In this document: one piece after another, positions 13,293 to 26,477 of the stretch
Numbering within the stretch: the first letter of the stretch is position 1
Layout: each line of letters opens with the position of its first letter
Assembly (NCBI RefSeq): GCF_905475395.1
Contig: NC_058339.1
Span: 51,221,172 to 51,285,171 of the forward strand
Direction: 5' to 3'
DNA: 64,000 nt
From: Chrysoperla carnea
Lineage: Eukaryota; Arthropoda; Insecta; Neuroptera; Chrysopidae
Position numbers and translations under genes: made by a program
The notes under the pieces: generated by a model
Databases searched by the model: none
What the model saw: the letters and a program-made list of their open reading frames with translations, nothing else
Told to the model about the DNA's origin: nothing

Positions 13293-14784
13293 AATTTAAA
13301 ATTTTTACACTAAGAATATTTTAATAAACTACAAATTTTATATTTAATTTTCAAAAATATCAAAATTATTTATTATTATTACTAACACAAAATATTATTG
13401 TTGTATGTTTACTAAATTAATAATTGTATAGATAAGTTTTCTAAAAGATTACGATGATCAAAAAAATATTCCATACAAAATTATTATTGATAAGAATTTA
13501 TTGACTTTTTAATCTGCCGTTGTACATTTTTTTTAAATGAATAAATACATTTACAACAATCAATAATATTTTTACCTTTGTTGATAAATTTATGGCATTC
13601 TTGATTAAAACAAAAAATTTCCTTAAACTTAAAATTTTGATCCCGTAGGCATAAACAAATTCAGGCTAATAATTGTTTGTCATGATGCTACCGTACACAT
13701 GCATTCCAAATGAGAAAAATCTATTTGTGTAAAATCGTAGGTAGAACATGCATACATTTTATAGACATTCGATAAATTTTATTATCTTATTCCCGTGTCT
13801 TGATTTTTAGAAAAATGTTGTAACATTTGTTACCAATATTAATAATAGAAAAGTTTGGGCTAGATGATCTAAAGAAGCCCCCGGAAAAAAGCATACAAAA
13901 ATGTAGTATCAAGTTTAATATAGTTCTTCATATGTAAAAACGTCACGGGTAAAAATAAAAAATATTACGACGAAAAATGCCTCCAGATGCATAAAAAGTG
14001 TGTACCAAATTTCACGAAAATATTTCCAATGATATCACAGATATTATAGACAAAAGTTTTTTTTTCTTAAAATTTTACCACTCTTTATCTTGGAAATGAA
14101 ATGTTTGCGGGCATACTTTAATATGAACTGTTTTTCATAAATTGGCTCAAGAATATGCTCTCACATTTTTTGTACTTCCAGGAAGCACCCCTGTATAACA
14201 CAAAATTGTAAAAGATTTTATGACAGGGATTTTGAAAAATTACCATTTGTTACTGTATTTAAGATTTAAAAAAGCCTCAGTTTCCATGGATTTTCAAATT
14301 ACCATGACATGAATCTACCAAAATCATGTGTTTTAGATGTTTGTCATAGCAATATAGCATATGTTTGTAGACAAATGAATATTTTCCCAAATGTATTATG
14401 AGTACAAGCCACTACCACCCTATTTTATAAATGAATCACTTTAAGTTCAAATTTTATAATTTAAAGTTTTAAAACCTTGATATTAATATTCTTTTTGGTC
14501 TTTACAATGACCTTAGAGGGTAGCGACCTTAGTTTAACTTTAAATGAGATAAAACTATCAACAATATATGTTTAAAATATTGTTTAAAAAAAATTAAAAG
14601 AATCAAGAGCATATTGCCGTTTATATACAAAAAAAAGGCTTTTAAAAAGTAAAAAATCAAGTAGATTGTCCTGTGATGTTATTTTCTTGAGAATTTCATT
14701 CCATTTCAGAGTTTCAAATATATTTCGACTAGTAATAAGTGAAGATCGACTTTCTGGATTCAATTACAATCTTACGTTTCAAAC
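13293..14784. other. Upstream and intergenic DNA between divergent genes
   Basis: AT-rich. The piece near 13860-14060 has the look of a repeat 3' end, but no second copy was found here. No gene seen. Confidence 0.4.
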
Positions 14785-15050
14785 CGTCGACTCTATTGGC
14801 TCAGTTGGTTGTAGCGTAACCAACGCCGTACGCGGTATGCCTAGGGTAGCGGGTTCGATTTCTGCCGTCTCAATAAAAATTAATGTAATTGATAGTTGTA
14901 ATGGGCTTGTATAGTGCATGGTATATGCATTAAAGAGGTGTCTCAGCCTCTGAATGAAATTATCAGCGAAAGGATCACAAAACACATAATAGTATCAAAA
15001 TGGGCCATATGGCCTAAATGTGTCCCACGTGGACAGCCAATATGTTTCAA
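14785..15050 (+). mobile_element. tRNA-derived SINE
   Basis: A split RNA polymerase III promoter is visible: box A TGGCTCAGTTGG at 14797-14808 and box B GGTTCGATTTC at 14852-14862, spaced as in a tRNA. A tRNA-unrelated body follows. There is no acceptor stem to match the 5' end, so this is not a working tRNA gene. The block from ccgtacgcg to the B box recurs at 63971-64000. The right boundary is approximate. Confidence 0.75.
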
Positions 15051-15415
15051 TCATTAGTGCTAAAAAATAACTAGAAAGGGAAAGGGCTAAGAAATAACTT
15101 CCTATTTTATTTAGATTCTTTTTCCAATATTGATTCCTGTTTGCATAGAGATATAATCACATGGGTTTGTTTTTGAGCCGTCACGTAATGACGTAAATAT
15201 GTTTTTTGAGTTTTGATTTTTAAAATATGAATTCTTAATTATATTATAATTTTAATTATGTTATGGTGTCAAGTATTCAAATTAAAGTAATTAAAACAAC
15301 CAAATTTTACTAAGCTATAAATCATCAAAGTAATTAGCTAAGTAAAAAAGCCTTGAGTTACTGTATTTTTTACAAAATGACATATTCGAAAAAATATAGA
15401 GAGTAAATTTTGAAA

Positions 15416-17203
15416 ATGAGTAAATCAGTAAAGGAGGAATTAACAGATTCATTTCGTGAAATTGCAGCGTATGCTTTAAAACTAAAAAATCCATATGGTA
15501 AGAAAACGCAAAGTAAAATATTTATAAATCAAAATTGTTCTCAATTATTTTCCGTAAGTAGATAGAGTACGTTGTTTACAATGGTTAAGAAAATTAAATG
15601 AGTTGCCAGATTCTGGTGATGCAAGTATGTGTATTAAAAATCAGTATGTTCAATTTTTAAGAATTCAAGTAAAAAATGGTCATATACATGGTATTTTTAA
15701 AAATTCCCCACCAATACAAAATAATCAAATTGTGCCATTAGCTAAATGTTTAGGAAATTACATTTTTAAAAAGGTAAATTTTATCTCATCCAATAAGGAC
15801 ATTATCAGATATAAAAACAAAAAGAACCTGACGGAGTCAACTTGTACTTACACAATCCATATTTCGAGCAAGAATTTATTAAATGCATATAGTTATTACA
15901 TATTTTTGAATTTGTAGATTTATTTTCTTATATGCAACTTGTGTTACATATCAGTAAAAATATAGGATACATATAAACAATAAAGCAGTTTATAACAATT
16001 GATCGCGTTAGAATTATTCGATCCTGATAATTTTTTTTCAATCAATACCTACTTTATTTTCAACTAGCTGTGAACTACCCGGCAACTTTAATTTTAAATA
16101 CAAAGATTATTGTGCTATAATCTTCACTTCATTTGCCGTCACTTACCCTCATTTTGTTCACAATTTCATCAACATCACATTAATCTCTAAAATTATCAGT
16201 GTTTCTTTACTATATATTATGCATCTATTATACATAAAAACCTTCCTCTTGAATCACTCTATCTATTAAAAAAACCACATCAAAATTCGTTGCGTAGTTT
16301 TAAAGATCTAAGCATACATAGGGACATAGGGACAGACAGCGGATAATAACTTTGTTTTATACTATGTATTGATATTCAAACCTTTTAAACAATAAGGATG
16401 GAAACAAAAATTTTGAAACAATTTTTCCGAAAAATGTTTAAAAAGACTAGATTTATATTTTAGACAATAAGCTTAAGAGATTTCATTTAACACCTCACAC
16501 AACAGCTCAAAAATTTAATTTAGTCAAAAATTCTACTTTATTAATGGCCATGATAGCCTCAAGTTCCCATAATCCAGTCAAGCTTCCGTAAAGCTTTCAA
16601 TTTTTTAATTATATAGTTAAAACATGGATACTCTACTCAGTATTTGCAGAACATTTAATTCTGATGCAGATTGAGAATTTTAATTCATAAATTTTTAACC
16701 AGACAATGATATTTTTAATCAATGATTTCTTGTAAAATAATAATTTTTATCTTGCACGGGGTATATTAGTAAATCTTACGTTAAAAATTTTATAAATTCG
16801 ACAGTGATTTTAGCAGAAACACATAGTTAGCCAAATAAATGAATGGCATACTAAGATCATGTAACATTTACGTCAGATATATTTTTGGATGTATATAAAA
16901 GGATTTGAGAAATAAACGAACATACAAAAATAATAGCAAATGAGCTTTATTTAAGAATCAATAATAATAATATTGAATACATATTATTAATAATTATTAA
17001 CAAGATTAAAACATTTCTCTCAAATATTCTCCATTTTATTTTATTTCCAACAGGTTCCATACCTACCTAAAAATGAATCAATTGCACCAATTTTAAATCA
17101 CAAATCATCCGACGGAAGAGCTTACATTAATTGCAAACAGATACCAGGTGGTGGGATATTTTGTTATTTAACTGTATCCCCCGATTGTTTAAATACATCA
17201 TAA
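15416..17203 (+). CDS. Small DUF4485-like domain protein, three exons
   Basis: Coding exons 15416-15497, 15562-15773 and 17054-17203 join in phase to 147 aa. Introns run GTAAG..TAG (64 nt) and GTAAAT..CAG (1,280 nt, holding repeat family C). The start is preceded by an in-frame TGA. Residues about 5-95 carry the DUF4485 pattern as I recall it from CEP112/CCDC46: DRVRCLQWLRKLNELP, a basic residue-NQY turn, then a helix ending in GHIHGIFKNSPP. The N-terminus (KEELTDSFREIAAYAL) looks helical. The third exon adds a Cys- and Gly-containing tail ending CYLTVSPDC. DUF4485 occurs in centrosomal or ciliary coiled-coil proteins, but here the domain stands almost alone with no coiled coil. Function unknown; a centriolar or sperm role is inference. 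It ends 186 bp from the Hrs stop, tail to tail. Confidence 0.8.
16062..16373 (+). repeat. Dispersed repeat (family C, copy 1) in intron 2 of the DUF4485 gene
   Basis: Begins ACTAGCTGTGAACTACCCG and ends TTTGTTTTATACTATGTATT. The same head, a shared block from TATACATAAAAACCTTCC onward and the same tail recur at 27544-28034. It looks like a non-autonomous insect repeat and carries no coding part. Confidence 0.65.
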
Positions 17204-17288
17204 AAAGAATTTGTTTTGTTGAATTATTTATTTAATTTGATATAATTATATATTTTTATTTTTATTTTTTTATAATCATTTAGTAAAT

Positions 17289-17294
17289 AATAAA
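17289..17294 (+). promoter_or_regulatory. Polyadenylation signal of the DUF4485 gene
   Basis: AATAAA 86 bp after the stop. On the opposite strand, AATAAA at 17378-17383 lies just after the Hrs stop, so the two convergent genes have closely spaced 3' ends. Confidence 0.5.
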
Positions 17295-17389
17295 TTTTTT
17301 TATTTTTTTATCGATTAGAGAACGTGGACAGTATTTGAAATATAATTTTCCTTTTTATTTAGTTTTTTAAAAATAAATTTTATTAAAAT

Positions 17390-20300
17390 TTAATCAAATG
17401 AAATTAATTCAGCTGTTTGGCTATGATGGCTTTCATCTTTCGGCACTCCTGCGATGATATTCGATGGTGGTAGCGAATGTTGCGATACATTATTTGTAAT
17501 AACCATTGGTGGAGGTGGAGTTGGTAACGGAGCTTGTGCTTGAGGAGGTTGTTGTTGCGGTTGTGATTGCGGTGGTGGTTGCTGTAGTTGCGTTTGACTG
17601 GAAGAATGTTGAGGGGGTGGCATATTATGCATTGATGGTGGACCTTGCATTGGTCCTTGCATTTGCATTGGCATTTGTTGAGGTGGTGGCACTAAAACAA
17701 AAAGATTATTACGTATCAAAATAAAAAGAATAGATCAATGAGATTGTGAATTTGTCCTATTTTCTAAGTACTTGGTATCAGGACTGCAAAAATAAGGGCC
17801 TCATTAATAAGGATTAATTTACAGATAAGGAGTAATTTAATACTAAAATAAGGAGTAATTTACAAATAACTTAAGGTAACTTTCACCTCAGGAAATTTCT
17901 ATTTATTGGAAAATTCTGACATCTTTGGATTATCTTTGGGTAATTAGGACCCGAAAAAGCTTAAAAATTCAGCTCGGTTAACGATTAAATGAGTAATTTG
18001 CTCCTGAGTCAAACCGTAGTGTCTCACACTTACTGAGATTTAATCTTCATCGGAGATGTTTTCAATTTCAAATATAAATCATTTCTAAATATAACTTACT
18101 TATCATATTTTGCGGAGGTGGTGGGCCCATTTGCATCGCCTGCGGATGATTACCCATCATTTGTGGTGGCATATGTCCTGGTGGTGGCATTGGACCTCCT
18201 TGACTAGGCGGTGGGGGCATTGTATTTGAATACATTGGATAACCTACACCAGGCGGTGGACCGTAACTAACACCTGGCATGCCTGGTCCACCATACTGTG
18301 CTGGTGGTGGGGGCATATTTCCTGGCATATGAACCGGTGATCCCATGTAACCATATTGATTACCCATTAAATATTGTTGTTTTTGTTGCTCTTGTCGCAT
18401 TTGCATTTCACGTTCTTGTTCTTGAATTCGTTGCAATGCCAATTGTCTTTGATATTGTAAATATTCTTGCTTTTTCTTTCGCATGATTTCTAATTTATGA
18501 GCCATTTGTAATTGGCGTTGTCTTTCGGCTTCTTCAGCTTCTCGCCGTAATTGTTCCGCATGTTCTTCACGTAATGCGTCTAATGCTGCTCGAGCGTCTT
18601 TCACTTGCGACAATTTGTCCTAAAACAACAAATACTCAAAGGTTTACTAGCTAGTTTAAAAATATCGAAAAAAAAAAGAGAAGTTTGCGTTAAATCAATA
18701 TTCAGAAAAAAATTTCTAATGGTAGGTAATGGGTGTCCTAAATTACTTTGCCCAAGTTTCCTTCTCGAAATCCATAAGGAGGATGACCACCATTTAGCAT
18801 TTTAAATAAAAAAAAAGGAAAGATTATTGAGAACAAACAATATATCTAACAAAAACTTTTCTAATTTTGAATATGCAAAAAGATTTAAAAAAAAATAAAC
18901 GTTTGGAAGGTATAAACAGTTTTTTTTTTTTTGTTTATTGGAGAATGCAAGCTTCAAACAGTCTTTGTTTCAATTTTCTTCAAAAACGGCGCAGCTAGTG
19001 CCACCACCTCAATCAACATTTAAAAAGAATTTAATTTTGACTTTTAACAACCCTCAACTACGGATTTGATACTAAATTTATTATTTTATTTTTTTATCCA
19101 GTTTTTTGCCACTTCCCTTTCTGGTGCTAGACTGAACCTTAAATAAAAACAAACAAAATATACATACCTGCAATCCCTCAAATCTCAAACGCTCATCATC
19201 TTGTTGTTGAATATATCTCAACAATCTGGAATGCATGGCCGTAATATTCATAAATAAAGTTTGTACAGAACTATCATTAGCTATCGATCGTCCACGACTT
19301 GAATTACTTTTCATACGATTTACAAATATTTCTACTTGTGATTTTAGAGCTGCTACAAAGTCATCCATTTCTGGATCATCCGTTGTTTGGGGTTGTCGAC
19401 CACTGCCAATCATTGGTGACAAGGGTGGTGACGATGATGATGTTGCATTTGTTTTACCTGCTGAAGGTGCTGATGGGCTAGCAACATCAGGTGTATTTGA
19501 TCCATGTTTTTGTTCCCAATAAGAACGATTTAAATAACGAGCTAATTCCGGATCTACGTCATCGACCACAGGTTTTGGGCTTGGGCTACGATTTCCTGCC
19601 GAAGCAGGTGAATATGAACGTCCTAAAATCACACACATCGTTAGCAAAATTTTAACTAGAGATGTACAAGAAACAAAACACAATTGTCACGAATAAAACA
19701 CTTAAGCTTAAAAATACCTGCATCACGAGTAATACGTTTCTTTTCCTTTTCTTTATGCTCTGCTTCAGATTGACTTAAGGCTAAAGCTAAATTTAATTCC
19801 TCTTCTTCACGCAACTCTTCTTCAGTTTTTCCTCCAGGTAATGTCTAACAAAAATATAAAAGGAATATATAGTTTTTTATAAATATTCTATCAAATATAT
19901 AATTAAAAATAAGAGCCGCTTCTAACATTGGCTGTAGTCGCTGTAGGACGAGTTTCGTTACGTGTAACAGGAATACGAGAAGTATTAGGAGAGCGACCAG
20001 TTACTCTTCGGGATGATGTTGCTCTACGCCTCATCGTTGAAATATTACTTCGCCAATGAAATAATGATAAAAGTTTTCTTTTGTGGATACATTTTATTAT
20101 TTTTATTATTTAAGTGAATAAAAAATACTAAAAATTTTGTTGTCACCTAATAACCTATGCCATATTTAAGTCAAAGTAATGTATACTGACTTATGTTACC
20201 ATAGTACCAACAAAATATGAAACACTTTACTATAAATAAGTAACACAGGGTCATCACAAGGTAGAACAAAAGTCTCTTTGACCATTTTTAAATTCGACAT

Positions 20301-23300
20301 TCCTTAACAAAATAAGTCTTCGTTATTTACATATATTCAATTTTCAAAATTTATCAACAATAGACAATTTTATATTTAATTATTATTCGCAAGTAAAAAT
20401 TCGCTCATTTCACTCAACTCCTGATACCGCATTTATTATAGTTAGCCTGGATGTACTTTTTTCATAATAAAGAATAAAAATAACAATTTCTGAAATAGAA
20501 ATTATTACCTGAGTTTGAGGTGTTGCAGTAGTAGTTACATATTCACTAAGGACATCACCTTCCGCTGCCTTTGATAGAGGTGTTGCTGTTGATGGTTTAC
20601 TTAATTGATCATAGCATCCATCACACACTCTTACTTCCTTTTCAATACCAAACTTTGGTAATGTTGCTGTATGCTGCGAACATTGTCCGCAAAATACTTG
20701 ACCACATGCTCGACAATGATGCTTACGTTGCATCATTGAGAATGCAACACGGCATCGATGGCAACATGTCCCATCCGACCATTCTGGTGCACTATCCGCA
20801 CTAAACATTGCATCCGATTCATTCAACACAGGAAATTTATAGCCCTCTGCTTTCATTATATTTACAATATCCTACAAGCAAAGAGAAATATTAATATCTC
20901 AAAAAACGTGAATATCTATTTGCTAATAGTTTTGTAAATGGTAACGATTTAATGATAAGACGCTAGTCGCCAAAACAAGAGAGCCTCATCCAATAAAAGA
21001 AATCGAAAATCGACTCGAAATCGATTTTTTGTTACGGTTGATGAGAATATGAAAAATTTTTACTCGAAAAATAGTTTTTGTAAGGAAATATTTTAAAAAA
21101 CTTGGTCAATATCATCTATGAAAGGTATAGGGTTCAAAGAGGAATAACTGACGGTGGTATTGAGTTTGGCCTTCAGAGTTGTTTAAAAACAGTCAAGTCC
21201 ATCATATAAAAGGTCTTTTTTTAAATTAAACAACTACAGAAGGGATGTTTTAATTTTGAATTTTCCAGAAGAACTATTGGCGGTTAAACATTAAAATGAA
21301 ACATCTGGATAATACATAAACTCATGATATAGTGACGTCAATACATTAATATTTTTATATTTATAATTCATTAAATAACTGTTTTAAACATTTTACACAT
21401 ATTTTACACAAAAAAACACACGAAATAAAAAAAATAGTCAAACCTGTTATAAGTGATAACATCTTGTATATTTTGATTATTGAATCAAATTTTAAAAATA
21501 CAAAGAATTCTTACACAAAAAACTTAATTATTTGGGCGTAACGAAGTTGAATTGGTCATTTATGCGTACCAAATAATTAAAAATCATTGCATTAATAATA
21601 TAGCTTATTTACTTTAATTAAATTATATAAAATCAATACACAAGGAGTATGTGAATATATTTTTAAATAAATGACATACATTAGTAATACAAGATTACCT
21701 TCAGTCATTATTATTCATTACGTTGTAACAAATAAATAATCGTGCGTGTTGCAAATTATTATAACAAAATTTGTAAACAACAAATGGCGCAAACTAAATA
21801 ACGGGACTAAATCAACAAGGGGGTTTTAATTAGTTATCAAAAACTTTCAAATATGTGGATTAAAATGATACAAAACATAAATAATATTATAGCGCTGTTA
21901 TTATTATTAAAAAGTGCACTTAAATATGCTGATGGCCGGATTATTAAATACGTAAATCAAGGAGGTTAAAGTTGCAACTGATTTGTTCTATGAACTTTAA
22001 TTTCAAAATCATAATACTATTTTTAAAATTTATTTTCTTAATCTGAAATTATAAATAAGAAACTAACATGTTACGAAATGGGAACCACAACTATAAGTTT
22101 CATAATATATTATTAAAGCTAAACTATTTTGCGAAATTCAATAATTTTAATAATAGTTGTAGTATATTAAATCGTACCCTTCAAACAGAGCCTACAAACA
22201 AATTTTTCGATTTCCAAAACGAATCAGATGACGGGCGTACCAAGACCTTTTAGATTTTAAAAAATGTTTACTTTTTGTTTCGGAGTTTCGGACAGTATGT
22301 CAAAAAACAAATGTGATAAAATGAATAACAAATATCTAGTATCTTTGTCCAACTGATTGCTATCTCTGTCCGAAACAATAATTAATCGTAATTCTTAGGA
22401 AATAGTAGCGATTCTAGGAATGTTTTGAATTCCCCGTTTTTATATTTTCAATGGCTCTAAAAGCTTTTTAATTTGAAGACGAAATATTTTGATACAAATA
22501 ATCATTCAATACGTACGTTTTGTAAAATAATAAATTAAATTTGAACACAAAATTATTTTCTTTAATAATTAAGTTAAGAATATGCAAAAGCAAAACATCT
22601 CACATCAGTGTAGACAGTAAATTTTAAAATATTATTATCATTATTATCAAAAGCAGAACGGTTACATTATTTATTCATTTTTCATATTTTAATTGTTAAG
22701 TAAATATTAATAGTAACAATTTGTGAAGATCGATTGCACAACAAAATGAATTATTTACCAATACTTATTTGAATGAGACATACTTACTTAACAATTAGTC
22801 ATCGAACAATTAAATTAAACGAATTCAATTGTATAAAATTTGAATAAAGGCAGTTCTATAAAGTTAATTTAAATCCAACTAATTTAAAGCATGATAAACA
22901 ATTTTTGATATCAACCACGTCAAACTTTGATCATAGATAAATAAGTTAGGTTGTATATTTTGCATATATAAGTCTGTGGATTGTTTAACATTTGTGACGA
23001 TATTTATGAATATGCGCAGAGATTTTGTTTTAAAATTGAAGATGCAATTTTTAATTTAAAATTGATATATTACATCCAAATGAAATTTTGAATCAACGGA
23101 ATTCAGTAAAATTAAAATTATTTAAATATGCTAGATAACATTTCAATATACTTAATTTATTAATTATATTGTGCAACAATTGTGAGATGATATTTATTGA
23201 TCAAAGCACGAATTGGAAACTAAGGGATAAATACAAGGTTCTTTCGGCGGTTCCAAATAGCCGCAAAGATACCGCTTTGAGGCTTATGGTGAATATTTTG

Positions 23301-25296
23301 GATCCATTGGAGCGGTATGGCACGATGTTTTTCGTGAATGACAGATCGAAATATGATCAGTTTACAAAAAATAGCCTATAACACGTTCTTATATCTTGCA
23401 ATTACGCCTCAACGACAAGCGCTGTGACCATCATTTTCGTATTAATAATTACATAATTCGATCTATTTATGGTCACCATACTTCACTTTCAGTCTATCAT
23501 ACGTAAATCGGTAAACATACTTATCAAACGGAATAACGTGAACCCTGTCTACCAGTCTGTCTGTGACACCATAGATCCCAAACAGATGAATCGATTTTAA
23601 CTTTTTTGTTTGAAAGGTAATTTAATAGAGATTGTTCTTAGCTTTCAAGAAAATGGATTCAATTTGGCGAGTGTTTTAAAATTTGCAAATTTCACTTCTT
23701 TTAAGTGCAATTTTTAGAACTGCACAAATTTCCATCTTTAGTTGATTTTCTGTGTAGTTCTACGCAGAAAATTTTAAAAGGGAGACAAAATTATTATTAA
23801 CAGAAGAGAAATTTTATACTACTGACACTCGATGTAAGTAGAAAACTAGAAAAGGATAATTCCATTACACTGTATTTCTACTATTTAAAATTGAGTGTAA
23901 CAAGAAGTTCTGTACACAATTACAGTGTTGTATAATTTGTAACTGTATAATTTGTGTAGAAGTGCACGTTAAAAAAGTCTGAATCGTACACTAAAATAGC
24001 ATAAATGAATAAAGGCAAATATTTACATACCAACACAGCACGATATTTTGGTTGTTTTCGAAACGCAAATGCCCATCCTTGGATTAATTCTAGAATTTTT
24101 TGTCGAACATTTTCATGTGGCGATGATTTAGCAAGTTCACGAAACATTTCACATGTTTCTTTACTGGCAACTTCATTATGAACACCACTACCACAATTTT
24201 TCACCATACTTTCTAAAACTTGTAACGCGTACATAGCGCAATGAGGATTTTGTGAATATAATTTCTTTTTAATTGCACCAATTGCATACTTAGGCCTAAA
24301 ATATTACCATAAATTTTAATTACATGATATTTGAAGTGCCGAAAATATTAACAAGTGATTGTTTTTAGTTTTAGATGTCTACTTTTCTGCCCACTACAGA
24401 TTTCAGAAAAATCAACGATTTTCTACTGTTCTCCAAAATTTTTTGCAATTTACTCGAAAATTTAACATTTTAGAGAAAAAAATAAATCAATCCAAACATA
24501 TTGGGCGTAACATATCCGTTCGTTTTGTATATATTAACTTTTCTTATTTTTCATATTTTTTGAAAAATCTACATCAATGTACAATTTTTCGTGTTTTTTA
24601 ATTTTTCTTATAAACTGTGCATTTTAGGGAAAAAATACTCTGCATAAAAGTTGTTAAGCATAAAATTTCCAGCTGATCTGTATATTTGGATTGTTCCCAA
24701 TTTTTAGCATTTTCGGAAAAATTGGTTTTATAATTGTATCCAAAACTTAAGTAAATTATATGAAATTTCAACACGATGGGACTATAAATTTTAAATTATT
24801 CAAAATGCCCTGAAGATAGTGTTTTATTAGTCACCAAATCATAATCTTAAATGCACCAATAAAAAAATAACAATTTCAAATTTTCTTATTTATGCAAATA
24901 TTCATTATTTATGTAGGAATTAATTATGATAAGCAGTTTCTATTTGCATTTTTATCCAATGGACATTCTTTTAGGTAGACAAAGGGAAAATTATGTGGCA
25001 AGTAAAGCAACATAATATATAGATATTAACGAGCAGATTCTGTTTTGAATCTGCAGAAAGTTTAAACGAACAATCCCAAAATGTTAAGAATTAATTATAA
25101 AATCTTACTGAACATCATTTTGTCGTATCAAATCACATATTTGTATGGTAGTTGGCCAATCCGGTTCTAACAACAAATTACTAGTGGCTTTATCTAAAAC
25201 ATGCACATCAAAGAAAATTATTATTTTTATAAATTAATTTCTTAAAATATTTTACTTACCTAATAATTTATCAAAATTGGATGTAGTCCTAAACAT
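17390..25296 (-). CDS. Hrs: Hrs/HGS, ESCRT-0 ubiquitin-sorting subunit
   Basis: Hrs captures ubiquitinated cargo on early endosomes and recruits ESCRT-I. Coding exons in order: 25260-25296, 25109-25193, 24031-24295, 20509-20871, 19718-19844, 19168-19622, 18100-18619, 17390-17691; all phases agree and give 717 aa (human about 777). Residues 1-140 form the VHS domain. FYVE zinc finger about 158-218, with WSDG, RKHHCRACG and RVCDGC, binds PtdIns3P. A UIM follows at about 262-279 (ELNLALALSQSEAE). Residues about 370-520 are the helical core, including a long charged coiled coil. Then comes a Pro/Gln/Met-rich tail, ending in the clathrin box LISFD at the very C-terminus. Every signature residue I checked is present. 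Intron 3 is about 3.2 kb. A possible alternative first exon lies in intron 4. Confidence 0.95.
19927..20034 (-). CDS. Candidate alternative first exon inside Hrs intron 4
   Basis: A relatively GC-rich island in an AT-rich intron. An ATG at 20034 with A at -3 opens 36 codons rich in Arg, Ser and Thr, starting MRRRATSSRRVTGRSPNTSR. A GTTAGA donor-like site at 19926 would join it in phase 0 to the UIM exon (19844), whose acceptor is shared with canonical Hrs. Canonical splicing from the FYVE exon to the UIM exon needs no extra sequence here, and the island is out of phase as a cassette exon, so it would make an Hrs form lacking VHS and FYVE. The donor is weak. Alternatives are a small intronic ORF or coincidence. 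Confidence 0.35.
20872..24030 (-). other. Hrs intron 3 (large)
   Basis: About 3.2 kb of mostly AT-rich DNA. It holds a 70-codon plus-strand open frame at 23169-23381 with higher GC and no recognised family, and a repeat (family F) at 23541-23690. Confidence 0.6.
23541..23690 (+). repeat. Dispersed repeat (family F, copy 1)
   Basis: Shares TCTGTCTGTGACA, a GATGAAYCGA block, a TTTGAAARGTAATT block and GTTCTTAGCT with 59744-60030. Non-coding. Confidence 0.5.
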
Positions 25297-25645
25297 TATA
25301 CGTAATTTTGGAAATAGTTTTATAAACAGCTGATAATAAATGTCAATTTATTTTTCATTCACGGCACTATGACGGATGACTCACTAATCTAAAAATTTAT
25401 ATATATCTTTCATTTACGCATGCGTGTGTTTTAATAATTAATTTTTTTATATCAATCATAATTATTTCGTTAATTATAAATAGAATAAATGGTAAAATTA
25501 ACACATAAATAAATATTCATTTATACACATATTTGAAAATATCAAATATAATTTTTTATAAATACAGCCAAACTTACACGATTAATTTTTGTCTACGACC
25601 GTTCAATATGTTTCATACGTCATCCGGGTCAAGTTTACATTTATT
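25297..25645 (-). promoter_or_regulatory. Hrs 5' UTR, leader intron and probable promoter
   Basis: Upstream of the Hrs ATG on the minus strand there is an acceptor (ATTATCAG) leaving 25297-25329 as leader. A consensus donor (GTAAGT, 25577-25572) follows a less AT-rich segment, about 25578-25640, that looks like a non-coding first exon. A five-to-six-codon upstream ORF lies in that segment. A TGAGTCA site sits in the leader intron near 25385. The start of transcription is not defined by the sequence. Confidence 0.4.
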
Positions 25646-26476
25646 GTTATGATTTACCAAATGTCTGTTAATATTAGCGTACATAACATATTTGAGCTCA
25701 TATAAAATACAAAAATACAATTCACGGTGTTTTTTAACCTTTAGGGAGTTCCCAAAAAATGCTTAAACGAAGAAGAAGAAGTTACCAAAATTACAAATTT
25801 CTTTTTAATTTGTAATCAATTCGACTATTTTAATCTTGGCCTTCAAATTTTATCAAAATCTATTGTAACTTTCACAACTTAAGGTTATCAATTTATTGAA
25901 CATACGCTTTTTTATCAATTAGTATTCCATTTTTACTGTTAATCATAGACATTACATGTATGGACAATTAGTACATGCCAGCTGCTCAAGTAGCTGAGTT
26001 ACAAAATAATAACAATAATAAACAGTAACTCAATGTTTCTGAAAATAACTATTTAGAATGTGAATTTACACCAGTCTCCTAATGCCATTTATCAAAAAGG
26101 CCAACTCGTGCTAACTAAACTAATCTTTAAAAGGATCTAGTTAGACAACGTTTTTTGTAATTCGCAATAAAAACTTTTAAAAAGGGATAGTATACGGCAA
26201 ATTTGAACAATTTGCATCCAGGGCAATCCTCTCTATCATATAGCACTCTCACACCTTGTGGGGTGGAGGTCTAACAATAATTTTGAAAATAAGCACAAGT
26301 CTTAATAATAATCCCTTTTTCATGAGAAAATTACCAATAAAAGAGAACGAGAATTTAACATTAAAAAAAAAACATATCTATTAAAGTTCTACTGCTCTTC
26401 TCTTTAAAATACGATCGATATCACAGACTTATACACGTTATAAACTAGACTGCCAATATGAAAAGAAGAAATATAT
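25646..26476. other. Intergenic DNA
   Basis: AT-rich, no gene, RNA or repeat recognised. Confidence 0.5.
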
Positions 26477-26477
26477 A

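Noticed and set aside
14797-14872. Functional tRNA gene
   Set aside because: A and B boxes are present but no acceptor stem closes, and a long non-tRNA body follows; it is a SINE head.
17506-17724. Val-rich plus-strand open frame
   Set aside because: Antisense shadow of the Pro/Gln-rich Hrs tail.
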